This document shows positions 57,098 to 64,000 of a DNA stretch of 64,000 bases, in pieces. The stretch is from Hyphomicrobiales bacterium (GTDB lineage Bacteria > Pseudomonadota > Alphaproteobacteria > Rhizobiales > Rhizobiaceae), in NCBI GenBank assembly GCA_002709005.1, contig PAPH01000075.1, positions 1-64,000 of the forward strand. The letters are read 5' to 3'. The notes below the pieces were generated by a model. That model was not told the origin of the DNA. It saw only the letters and a list, made by a program, of their open reading frames with translations, and searched no databases. Made by a program: the position numbers and the translations under genes. Position 1 is the stretch's first letter, and every line of letters begins with the position of its first letter.

Positions 57098-57910
57098 TCA
57101 GTCGCCGGAAATGAAGAAGCGCCATTCGCCTTCCGGCGAAATGCCGATACGGAAAAAATTGTAGGCACCGAAATTGCGCATGTCCTCGAGATCGCCGGCG
57201 GTCACGATCCGCAGGATTTCGACGGTCTGCTCGGGTGTCAGCTTGTCGAGATCGGTGGCGACGAAATAGGGCCACACATAGAGATCGTTGGCGCCGCCCT
57301 GATCGAGATGCACGAAGCCGGCATCGAACACGTCGAGCATGATGGCCAGGAGTTCCATACCCTCGCCGTCACCCGAAATCGATTTGAGATAGGCGACCGG
57401 ATCCTCTTCGAGGCCCGAGAGACTCAGCTGCGTGGCAGACGGACCGGTGCCGAGAAGCGCGCGCAGCCGTTCGGGATCGCCGCTTCTGGCCGCCTGGACG
57501 ATAAGTTCGCGCATCCGTGCGGTGGGCGCGGGCAATTGTCCGAGGTCACGCATGATTTCGGGAGAGGGCTGATCCGGTTCGGAGAGCGTGACGCCGCCGG
57601 CCGCCTCGGGGCGGCGTATCATCGGTCCGGGCTCGGGCAGTCCCCCGTCGGGACCGACCTGCGGACCTTCGAGCGCAGGGAGCGACCGGGGACTGGCCGG
57701 CGCAGCGCCCATATCATCGGCCGGCGTCTGCTCAGGCTCTGTCACATCCTCGGCGGACGGGGAGGGAGCCGGCTTGATTTCGGAAAGGGCGAAGGCGGGA
57801 AGGGACGTCGCCTGAATGATCTGCCCGGTGATCAGGCAGGCGAAAAGCACATGCAAGCCGCGAAACTTGGTGATCGCAGCACGGGGACGAGCCACCGCAG
57901 CCTCCGTCAT
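57098..57910 (-). CDS. Exported protein of unknown function
   Basis: 270 aa. A signal-like segment (GLHVLFACLITGQIIQATSL) is followed by a Pro/Ala/Gly-rich disordered stretch (residues 45-125), then a folded C-terminal domain of about 140 residues (LIVQAARSGDPERLRALLGT ... GAYNFFRIGISPEGEWRFFI). I recognise it as a conserved rhizobial protein but know no function. It follows a small gene 3 bp upstream and is upstream of ygfZ (80 bp). Confidence 0.8.
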   Translation of the reverse strand: MTEAAVARPRAAITKFRGLHVLFACLITGQIIQATSLPAFALSEIKPAPSPSAEDVTEPEQTPADDMGAAPASPRSLPALEGPQVGPDGGLPEPGPMIRRPEAAGGVTLSEPDQPSPEIMRDLGQLPAPTARMRELIVQAARSGDPERLRALLGTGPSATQLSLSGLEEDPVAYLKSISGDGEGMELLAIMLDVFDAGFVHLDQGGANDLYVWPYFVATDLDKLTPEQTVEILRIVTAGDLEDMRNFGAYNFFRIGISPEGEWRFFISGD

Positions 57911-57913
57911 CGT

Positions 57914-58183
57914 TTATTGCAGGGTTCTGTCCGGTGAGAATTCGCCGGAAAGGACACGCTGGCGCATTTCCGAAATCAGATGATCCGCGCGCTCCTCGCC
58001 GAGAAGCCGGACCGTTTCCTTCAGTGCCATCGTAACTGCGGCGTCGGCAAGGATCTCCGGCTCGATGCCCTCGGCGACACCTTCCGCCCAGGCATCGGTC
58101 TGGTATTCCAGAGCGACCTGCATCTTTTCCTGGACGATCAGCTCGTCGAGATCCCCGGCGGGATAATGTGTGTCCTGTGTCAT
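57914..58183 (-). CDS. Small protein of unknown function
   Basis: 89 aa, acidic and helical (DELIVQEKMQVALEYQTDAW, LADAAVTMALKETVRLLGEE). No domain is recognised. No signal peptide. It is 3 bp upstream of the exported protein gene, so the two are co-transcribed. Confidence 0.75.
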   Translation of the reverse strand: MTQDTHYPAGDLDELIVQEKMQVALEYQTDAWAEGVAEGIEPEILADAAVTMALKETVRLLGEERADHLISEMRQRVLSGEFSPDRTLQ

Positions 58184-58274
58184 GTGTCCTGCCGTTTCTT
58201 ACCTTATCGTTAACAACCCTAGCACAGGTTGTGCGATTCCGGCACGTTCCATCTTTCAATGGGTTAACAAAGTC

Positions 58275-58703
58275 TCAATTCCCGTAGCGCGCAACGATCT
58301 CCGCCGTCAACGTCTCTCCCTCGCGGCGGTACCGGGCCTCGGCTTCGGCGGCGGCGTCCGAGCAACTCGTATAGACCGATGCGAACGTCCTGTAGCCCCG
58401 ATTGTAGCCGGCGGTCAGCCTTTGATGACGCGCTTCGTCGTCGGGTGCCTCCACACCCAACAGCTTCTCCATCATCTCGCGCCAGACCGTTTCCCCCGAT
58501 TCCCCGCAAAGATTGCGCAGATATTGGAGCGATCCGAGGACTTCCGCAAGTCGCAACAGCTTGTCGTCATAGCGCGTGGGCCCCGAGGCGGCCGGCGGTG
58601 GGAGAGGGGATTCCGATTGCGCGATCGCCGCCTGGCCTGCGCCAATGCACAGGAAGGACAAGATGCCGAGCGCGGCCGCCGCGCGGAAAAACCGGTTACT
58701 CAT
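58275..58703 (-). CDS. Exported TIGR02301-family protein
   Basis: 142 aa. A signal peptide (AAAALGILSFLCIGAGQAAI) is followed by LLRLAEVLGSLQYLRNLCGE, FASVYTSCSDAAAEAEARYR and a closing LTAEIVARYGN, the TIGR02301 pattern of rhizobia, with two conserved cysteines probably joined. Function unknown. It stands alone. Confidence 0.85.
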   Translation of the reverse strand: MSNRFFRAAAALGILSFLCIGAGQAAIAQSESPLPPPAASGPTRYDDKLLRLAEVLGSLQYLRNLCGESGETVWREMMEKLLGVEAPDDEARHQRLTAGYNRGYRTFASVYTSCSDAAAEAEARYRREGETLTAEIVARYGN

Positions 58704-58770
58704 GCGGCGGGTATAGACCAGTTCCGCGAGGAGCGGAATGGGTGGAATTTCACGTTCGTCGCCTGGAAAC

Positions 58771-59199
58771 CTACCGGGCTTCCAGCTTGTCGAAACAGGC
58801 GTGCATGGAAACCGGCATCGACAGACCGCGTGTCTCGGCGATCTCGTACCAGCCGACGGCGGCCGCGTCGTCGAGCGCCCTTGGCTCGACGGTGCCGGGT
58901 TCGGTCACCTCGAACGCGGTAAGCAGGTAGTGCTCCTCGCCAGCGGGCCGGTCAGGGGTTAGATCGTATGTGGCATAGGGACGGGCGGAGGTGGCGATGA
59001 TGCCGGTTTCCTCCGCGAGTTCCCTCAGCGCGGCGGCTGTCGCGTCTTCGCCGGGATCGACGCGCCCGCCCGGAAACGCGAACATGTTCTGTGCCGGCGG
59101 GTTGGCGCGCAGCACGAGAAGATAGCGGTTTCCGCGCCGCACGATCGCGGAGACGGCGCGCGGACTTTCCGTGTTGATCGCTACTTCGACCTCATCCAT
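58771..59199 (-). CDS. NUDIX hydrolase
   Basis: 142 aa. The NUDIX box is complete: GGRVDPGEDATAAALRELAE followed by ETG. SAIVRRGNRYLLVLRANPPA is the N-terminal strand of the fold. NUDIX enzymes hydrolyse nucleoside diphosphates linked to another group; the substrate here is unknown. It is 9 bp downstream of the MerR gene stop on the same strand. Confidence 0.9.
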   Translation of the reverse strand: MDEVEVAINTESPRAVSAIVRRGNRYLLVLRANPPAQNMFAFPGGRVDPGEDATAAALRELAEETGIIATSARPYATYDLTPDRPAGEEHYLLTAFEVTEPGTVEPRALDDAAAVGWYEIAETRGLSMPVSMHACFDKLEAR

Positions 59200-59208
59200 G
59201 GCGGGCCT

Positions 59209-59622
59209 TCAATGTTCGGACGCGCAATGGGAGTGATCGGACAGGGTCTCCAGAACCGCGCAGTCGGATACGGAGCCCGCATCGCACAGCGAGATGCGCT
59301 CGAGTTCTGCTTCCAGCCGCTTGAGCCGCGCGATACGCGCGCGGACCGCGCCCAAATGTTCGCCCGCGATGCGATGAACATCCTCGTGACAGGGCGCATC
59401 GGTGGTTTCGCTCATGCGCAGGAGGTCGCGGATATCGTCGAGAGAAAAACCGAGCTCGCGGGCATGCCGGATGAATTCGAGGCGGCGGAGACCGTCGCGG
59501 TCATAGCGCCGCTGGTTGCCTTCCGACCTTTCCGGCGAGGCAATCAAACCCATTTGTTCGTAGTAGCGGATCGTCGGAACCTTGATATTGGTCCGTTTCG
59601 ACACTTCGCCGATGGAAAACAT
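59209..59622 (-). CDS. MerR-family metal-responsive regulator (ZntR/CadR-like)
   Basis: 137 aa. N-terminal MerR helix-turn-helix MFSIGEVSKRTNIKVPTIRY. Metal-site candidates are C78 (APCHED), C113, C121 and the His/Cys-rich end DHSHCASEH (H130, H132, C133, H137); the C78, C113, C121 spacing is close to that of ZntR and CadR. It is divergent from a zinc-type CDF exporter, whose promoter carries a MerR-type dyad. It probably binds zinc, cadmium or lead; the exact metal is not settled. Confidence 0.92.
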   Translation of the reverse strand: MFSIGEVSKRTNIKVPTIRYYEQMGLIASPERSEGNQRRYDRDGLRRLEFIRHARELGFSLDDIRDLLRMSETTDAPCHEDVHRIAGEHLGAVRARIARLKRLEAELERISLCDAGSVSDCAVLETLSDHSHCASEH

Positions 59623-59634
59623 TGCAATGACCTC

Positions 59635-59665
59635 TTGAAGCTCTAGCCACTAGAGGAATTAAGGG
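59635..59665 (+). promoter_or_regulatory. MerR-type promoter of the CDF exporter
   Basis: TTGAAG (59635-59640) and TAAGGG (59660-59665) are separated by 19 bp, the over-long spacer of MerR-regulated promoters. Inside is the perfect dyad CTCTAG CCA CTAGAG (59641-59655). The classical mercury-operon promoter has the same TAAGG -10 and 19-bp spacing. The divergent MerR gene starts 13 bp upstream. Confidence 0.82.
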
Positions 59666-59703
59666 AGGTGGCAAGAGCAATCAACACCAAGAGGAATTTC
59701 GCC

Positions 59704-60666
59704 ATGGGCGGCCATCACCATCATCATCATGTCGATCCGGATGCAGGGGACGCGCGGGTCTTCTGGGCGATCGTGGTCAATATGGGTCTCACGGTGGCCC
59801 AGGCGGTCGGGGGGTTGTTTGCGGGAAGTCTCGCTCTCATCGCCGACGCGCTTCACAATTTCTCCGACGCGGTCTCGCTTATCATCGCGTTCTCTGCCCG
59901 CAAGATCGCCCGCAAGCCGGCAGACGAGACGATGACCTTCGGCTATGGCCGGGCCGAGGTGGTGGCGGCACTCGTCAACTACACGACGCTGATCGTGATC
60001 GGGCTCTATCTCGCCTATGAGGCGGTCGAACGCTTCTTCAATCCACAGGATGTGGATGGCTGGATGGTCGTCATTATCGCGGTGGTGGCGCTGGTGGTGG
60101 ACGTGGCCACCGCGGCGCTGACTTTCGCAATGTCGAAAACGAGCATGAACATCCGCGCGGCCTTCCTGCACAACGTTGCCGATGCCTTGGGGTCCGTGGC
60201 GGTGATCTTCGCGGGCACGCTCATCCTGCTTTACGACTGGCGGCTGATCGACCCGATCGTCACGCTGATGATCGCCGGTTATATTCTGTGGCAGTCCTTC
60301 GCCGAGATCGGTGGCGTGATCCGCATCCTGATGCTCGGCAGTCCGCCTGAAACGCGCAGCATGGAACTCGTCGAGGCAATGCGTGGGGTCGACGGGGTGG
60401 CCGATGTCCACCACATCCACTTCTGGCAGATGCAGGAACACGAGGCGGCGCTCGACGCCCATCTCGTGATCGCCGACGAGCGCTGGGACGAGGCGGAGAG
60501 GATCAGGGACGAGGCGAGAGACATGCTCGGTGAACGCTTCGATGTCGCCCACACGACCTTCGAACTTGAGCGCGCGGGCCATGCCTGTCACAACACACAG
60601 CTTATCGGTCATCCGCGTGATCTCGCGCATGACCATACGCCTGCGGGCGACGATCACGATCACTGA
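59704..60666 (+). CDS. CDF-family zinc-type cation exporter
   Basis: 320 aa from the ATG at 59704, which has AAGAGGAATTTCGCC upstream. A GTG at 59668 is in frame but sits before the predicted transcription start. Begins GGHHHHHH, a natural His cluster. Six transmembrane helices; the transport site is H51/D55 (HNFSD) and H156/D160 (HNVAD), the His-Asp pattern of Zn/Cd exporters. The C-terminal cytoplasmic domain ends in another His/Asp-rich tail (HDHTPAGDDHDH). The divergent MerR gene is its likely activator. Confidence 0.93.
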   Translation: MGGHHHHHHVDPDAGDARVFWAIVVNMGLTVAQAVGGLFAGSLALIADALHNFSDAVSLIIAFSARKIARKPADETMTFGYGRAEVVAALVNYTTLIVIGLYLAYEAVERFFNPQDVDGWMVVIIAVVALVVDVATAALTFAMSKTSMNIRAAFLHNVADALGSVAVIFAGTLILLYDWRLIDPIVTLMIAGYILWQSFAEIGGVIRILMLGSPPETRSMELVEAMRGVDGVADVHHIHFWQMQEHEAALDAHLVIADERWDEAERIRDEARDMLGERFDVAHTTFELERAGHACHNTQLIGHPRDLAHDHTPAGDDHDH

Positions 60667-60696
60667 GGCTAGGCGGATGGAGGATAGCGACGGACG

Positions 60697-61479
60697 ATGT
60701 GCGGACGGTTTTCGCTGACGGCCTCGCCGGAGGAGGTGGCGGAGTTCTTCGGTCTCGAGGAGGTCGAGGGCTTTCCGCCGCGCTACAATATCGCGCCTAC
60801 GCAGCCGATCCTGATGATTGCCGGCGATATTCCGCGCGCGCCGGGCGACAATCGCTCGAACCGGCGTGCGCTACTGGTCCGTTGGGGGCTGATCCCGTCC
60901 TGGGTGAAGGATCTCGAGAAATTTCCGTTGCTGATCAATGCGCGGTCGGAAACGGCTGCTGAAAAGGCCTCGTTCCGGGCCGCCATGCGCCATCGCCGCG
61001 TGCTGGTGGCGGCCTCTGGCTTCTACGAATGGCATCGTCCGCCCAAGGAGCTGAAGGAAAAGCCGGTTCCCTACTGGATCCGGCCGGCGCACGGCGGCAT
61101 CGTCGCCTTCGCCGGGCTGATGGAGACCTACATGTCGCCCGACGGCGCCGAGGTGGACACAGGCGCCATCCTCACCACCCGCGCCAATGCCGCGATCTCG
61201 GGAATTCACGACCGCATGCCGGTGGTCATCCATCCGCAGGATTTCGCGCGCTGGCTCGACTGCAAGGCCGGCGAGCCGCGCGACGTCGCCGATCTTCTGA
61301 AGCCGGCGGAGGAGGGTTTCTTCGAGGCGATCCACGTTTCCGACCGGGTCAACAAGGTGGCCAATGCCGGCCCGGACCTGCAGGAGAGGGTTGCGGAAAG
61401 CCCGAAACCGGGCAATAGCAGACCGCAACCGAAGGCGGAGAAACCCGCCGCTCCGCCCGATCAACTCAAGCTCTTCTGA
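60697..61479 (+). CDS. SOS-response-associated peptidase (SRAP/YedK, HMCES-like)
   Basis: 260 aa. Cross-links to abasic sites in single-stranded DNA through Cys2 (MCGRFSL). Other conserved points: PPRYNIAPTQP, INARSETAAEKASF, ASGFYEWHR and ISGIHDRMPVVIHP (active-site His). The last 30 residues are Pro/Lys-rich. No LexA box was checked. It begins 30 bp after the CDF gene but is probably independent. Confidence 0.95.
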   Translation: MCGRFSLTASPEEVAEFFGLEEVEGFPPRYNIAPTQPILMIAGDIPRAPGDNRSNRRALLVRWGLIPSWVKDLEKFPLLINARSETAAEKASFRAAMRHRRVLVAASGFYEWHRPPKELKEKPVPYWIRPAHGGIVAFAGLMETYMSPDGAEVDTGAILTTRANAAISGIHDRMPVVIHPQDFARWLDCKAGEPRDVADLLKPAEEGFFEAIHVSDRVNKVANAGPDLQERVAESPKPGNSRPQPKAEKPAAPPDQLKLF

Positions 61480-61490
61480 TCCTTAGCGTC

Positions 61491-62117
61491 ATGCCTTCAC
61501 TCTTCGCCCCGGCGCTGTCCGGCTTCCTGCTCGGCGCCTCGCTGATCATCGCGATCGGCGCGCAGAACGCTTTCATCCTGCGCCAGGGGCTGTTGCGTCG
61601 GCATGTGTTCATTCTGTCCCTGATCTGCGGCCTTTCCGACGCGGTACTGATCGCGCTCGGGGTTGCCGGGCTCGGCAGCCTGATTGCCGGCTCCCGCATG
61701 CTGCTCGCCGTCGTCACGCTGGGCGGTGCGGCGTTCCTTGCCTGCTATGCGGTGCTCGCATTCCGCCGCGCGCTCAATCCGGAAGCGATGAAAGCGGCCA
61801 ACGAGGGCGGAACGTCCCTGAAGGCCGCGGTCGCCACCTGTCTCGCCTTCACCTTCCTCAATCCGCATGTCTATCTCGATACCGTGCTCCTCGTCGGCGG
61901 TTTGTCTGCCCGCTTCGAGGGCTCCGCCCGGCTCGCCTATGCGATCGGCGCGATGTCGGCCTCCTTCGTCTGGTTCTTCGGTCTCGGCTACGGCGCACGG
62001 CTTCTGGCCCCGGTCTTCGCCAGGCCGGCCGCTTGGCGGGTCCTCGATCTTCTCATCGCGCTGGTGATGGCGGGGCTGTCGCTGTCACTTGTTCACCGCT
62101 TCTTTGCGGGTCAATAA
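61491..62117 (+). CDS. LysE/ArgO-type amino-acid exporter
   Basis: 208 aa, about six hydrophobic segments. GASLIIAIGAQNAFILRQGL is the LysE/ArgO signature, and TFLNPHVYLDTVLLVGGL the second repeat. It exports basic amino acids in characterised members; the substrate here is unproven. It starts 11 bp after the SRAP gene stop. No ArgP or LysG regulator is next to it. Confidence 0.92.
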   Translation: MPSLFAPALSGFLLGASLIIAIGAQNAFILRQGLLRRHVFILSLICGLSDAVLIALGVAGLGSLIAGSRMLLAVVTLGGAAFLACYAVLAFRRALNPEAMKAANEGGTSLKAAVATCLAFTFLNPHVYLDTVLLVGGLSARFEGSARLAYAIGAMSASFVWFFGLGYGARLLAPVFARPAAWRVLDLLIALVMAGLSLSLVHRFFAGQ

Positions 62118-62136
62118 GCCGGCGCTTGAAGGCATC

Positions 62137-62165
62137 TTGACCGTAAAGCGGCGACAAGCCATAAG
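62137..62165 (+). promoter_or_regulatory. Candidate cysS promoter
   Basis: TTGACC (62137-62142), 17-bp spacer, CATAAG (62160-62165), about 150 bp before cysS. Predicted by eye. Confidence 0.35.
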
Positions 62166-62319
62166 ACCAGCATGAAAACGTTTGGCGCCACCGCCATCTG
62201 CATTTGCCGGATCATTATCAGCTAGCCCCACCGCTGGCTCGGCCGTTTTCGTCTCCTCGTTCGACATGAAAACCGACCCGGCCAGCGGGAGGCCGGCGTA
62301 AAGGGGATATATGTCTTAA

Positions 62320-63729
62320 ATGACCGAGATACCGACGCTCAGGTTCCACAACACGCTCACGCGGACGAAGGAGGATTTTTCCCCCATCGATCCCGACAAT
62401 GTGCGCATGTATGTCTGTGGTCCGACGGTCTACGACTATGCCCATATCGGCAATGCGCGTCCGGCGATCGTCTTCGACGTCCTGTTCCGGCTGCTACGTC
62501 ACGTCTATGGCGCCGAGCATGTCACCTATGTCCGCAACATCACCGACGTCGACGACAAGATCAACGCCCGGGCGCTGAAGGATCATCCTGGGCTGCCGCT
62601 CAACGAGGCGATCGCGGAAGTCACCAGCCGCACCGCCGAGCAGTACATGAAGGACGTAACTGCCCTCGGCTGCCTGGAGCCGACCGTGCAGCCGCGCGCG
62701 ACCGCGCATATCGCCGGCATGGTCACGATGATCCAGACGCTGATCGACCGCGGGCACGCCTATGTGACGGCGGGCAAGGAAGGCCGCGAGGTGCTCTTCT
62801 CGGTCGGCTCGATGCCGAACTACGGGAAGCTCTCGAACCGCAAGCTGGAAGACCAGCAGGCCGGCGCGCGCGTCGCCGTCGAAGAGCACAAGAAGAACCC
62901 GGCCGACTTCGTTCTCTGGAAGGAATCGGCTGCCGACGAGCCCGGCTGGCAGGGGAGGTTTGCCGAGGCCGGCGAGCGCATCGCCATCCATGGCCGCCCC
63001 GGCTGGCACATTGAATGCTCGGTGATGAGTGAAGCGCATCTCGGCGAGACCTTCGACATCCACGGCGGCGGGCTCGACCTGATCTTCCCGCACCATGAGA
63101 ACGAGATCGCCCAGTCGACCTGCGCCCACGGCAATTCCCGCATGGCCAATGTCTGGATGCACAATGGCTTCCTGCAGGTCGAGGGTCAGAAGATGTCGAA
63201 AAGCCTCGGCAATTTCTACACGATCGCGCAACTGCTCGAGACCGAAACCTTCGCCGGACGCAAATGGCCCGGCGAGGTGCTGCGTCTTGCCATGCTGATG
63301 ACTCACTACCGCGAGCCGATCGATTTTTCCGCCAAGCGGCTGGAAGAGGCCGAGCGGATGATCGCCAAGTGGCCGGCGGGGGGCAATGCGTCGGGCGAGG
63401 TGCATCCGAGCGTGATCGCGGCACTTGCCGATGATCTCAATACGGTCGCGGCGATCCAGTCGCTGCACCAACTCGCAGCCTCCGGCGCGCCGGAATTCGC
63501 TGCCAGCGCGGCGCTGCTCGGCCTGTTGCCGAAAGAGGCGGAAGTGGCCGACGATCTCGCCAACGCGGTTGACGCACTCGTCGAGATGCGGCTCGAACTG
63601 ATCAAGGCAAGGAACTGGGGGGAGGCCGACAAGATCCGCGACGACCTCGCCGCCAAGGGCATCCAGCTCAAGGACGGCAAGGATCCCGAGACCGGCGAGC
63701 GGGTGACGAGCTGGGAGATGAAACGGTGA
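62320..63729 (+). CDS. cysS: Cysteinyl-tRNA synthetase
   Basis: Class-I synthetase with a zinc-bound cysteine site. 469 aa. [17 protein letters not shown] contains C33 and the HIGH motif (HIGN); the other zinc ligands lie in HIECSVMSE and [23 protein letters not shown] (about residue 290) is KMSKS. The C-terminal anticodon domain is present. The stop overlaps the start of the downstream GFA-family gene by 4 bp (GTGA). Confidence 0.97.
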   Translation: MTEIPTLRFHNTLTRTKEDFSPIDPDNVRMYVCGPTVYDYAHIGNARPAIVFDVLFRLLRHVYGAEHVTYVRNITDVDDKINARALKDHPGLPLNEAIAEVTSRTAEQYMKDVTALGCLEPTVQPRATAHIAGMVTMIQTLIDRGHAYVTAGKEGREVLFSVGSMPNYGKLSNRKLEDQQAGARVAVEEHKKNPADFVLWKESAADEPGWQGRFAEAGERIAIHGRPGWHIECSVMSEAHLGETFDIHGGGLDLIFPHHENEIAQSTCAHGNSRMANVWMHNGFLQVEGQKMSKSLGNFYTIAQLLETETFAGRKWPGEVLRLAMLMTHYREPIDFSAKRLEEAERMIAKWPAGGNASGEVHPSVIAALADDLNTVAAIQSLHQLAASGAPEFAASAALLGLLPKEAEVADDLANAVDALVEMRLELIKARNWGEADKIRDDLAAKGIQLKDGKDPETGERVTSWEMKR

Positions 63730-64000
63730 CGGCCGAGCTTCATTCTGGCGGTTGCCAATGCGGGGCGGTGCGGTTCCGGGTGCACGGGACGCCGACGGAT
63801 TCCTCGGTGTGCTATTGCCGGATGTGCCAGAAGGCGTCTGCCTCGTATGCGCTGGCTCTGGTTTCGGTGCGCGGCTTCGAGGTGGAGTGGTCGCGTGGCG
63901 AGCCTTCATGGTTTCAAAGCTCCAACGCGGCACGGCGCGGGTTCTGCAACGCCTGCGGCACGCCGCTCGCCTACGACGCACCGGACGGGCTGGCGCTCTC
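63726..64000 (+). CDS. GFA/CENP-V domain protein (3' end outside window)
   Basis: Partial, 91 codons from the GTG at 63726. [36 protein letters not shown] and [17 protein letters not shown] carry the zinc cysteines of the glutathione-dependent formaldehyde-activating fold, all in one frame. The start overlaps the cysS stop by 4 bp, so translation is coupled. It is a second, intact relative of the frameshifted gene at 12045-12451. Confidence 0.9.
   Translation, partial: MTAELHSGGCQCGAVRFRVHGTPTDSSVCYCRMCQKASASYALALVSVRGFEVEWSRGEPSWFQSSNAARRGFCNACGTPLAYDAPDGLAL

Noticed and set aside
59668-59703. In-frame extension of the CDF gene to the GTG at 59668
   Set aside because: It lies only 3 bp after the predicted -10 box, so it would be upstream of the transcript start.
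62085-62267. 60-codon minus-strand open frame between lysE and cysS
   Set aside because: No ribosome site, no family, and it overlaps the end of the exporter gene. Chance is more likely.

Overview
The window is GC-rich alphaproteobacterial chromosome, most likely from the order Hyphomicrobiales (Rhizobiales). This rests on gene order (lytic transglycosylase / dapA / smpB / rpoZ / rel / acpS / lepB / rnc / era / recO), on order-typical families (GapR/DUF2312, DUF1036, DUF882, DUF2062, TIGR02301, an Omp10-type lipoprotein) and on zinc-free L31 and L36. No genus can be fixed from sequence reading alone. Coding density is very high. I saw no insertion sequence, prophage, CRISPR array, rRNA or tRNA, so this is conserved core chromosome rather than an island.

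Layout. 1-12 kb: a truncated lytic transglycosylase diverges from dapA-smpB; a NYN-domain gene and a family-5 uracil-DNA glycosylase form a convergent pair; then rpoZ, the (p)ppGpp synthetase/hydrolase gene, and acpS-lepB-rnc-era-recO. 12-18 kb: a frameshifted GFA-family gene, an FMN reductase, the Tat phosphatase PhoX, an acidic LysM protein, an Omp10-like lipoprotein and homospermidine synthase. 18-23 kb: a tight minus-strand run of pepF, pabB, pabC and a DUF3445 gene. 23-30 kb: an orphan sigma-54 response regulator, a DUF882 peptidase-like protein, gapR, an N-formylglutamate amidohydrolase-like gene, a DUF1036 gene and pyk. 30-38 kb: alpha/beta hydrolase, TPR protein, rpmJ, purE-purK, a 529-bp non-coding stretch with strong RNA-like structure, two divergent DUF465 genes, an ArsR regulator, an acyl-CoA synthetase and a TauE-type permease. 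38-50 kb: ThiE-like and Sel1 proteins, efp, suhB, a MotA/MotB-like proton-channel pair, an ABC exporter, rpmE, an MFS transporter and a large DUF2339 membrane protein. 50-57 kb: the NAD operon nadA-nadB-nadC, convergent with an overlapping ygfZ / HD hydrolase / tyrosine phosphatase / NadQ-like regulator operon. 57-64 kb: two uncharacterised genes, a TIGR02301 gene, a NUDIX gene, a MerR regulator divergent from a zinc-type CDF exporter, an SRAP peptidase, a LysE exporter, cysS and the start of a second GFA-family gene.

The clearest regulatory readings are (i) a MerR-type promoter with a 19-bp spacer and internal dyad in front of the CDF exporter, and (ii) a perfect 6-3-6 inverted repeat just upstream of nadA, which fits the adjacent NadQ-like regulator. 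The items most worth a second look are the NAD/YgfZ/phosphatase neighbourhood, the MotA/MotB-like channel pair, the structured non-coding region between purE and a DUF465 gene, a shared palindromic element upstream of the Omp10-like gene and gapR, and the GFA gene that has lost one base from a T run.
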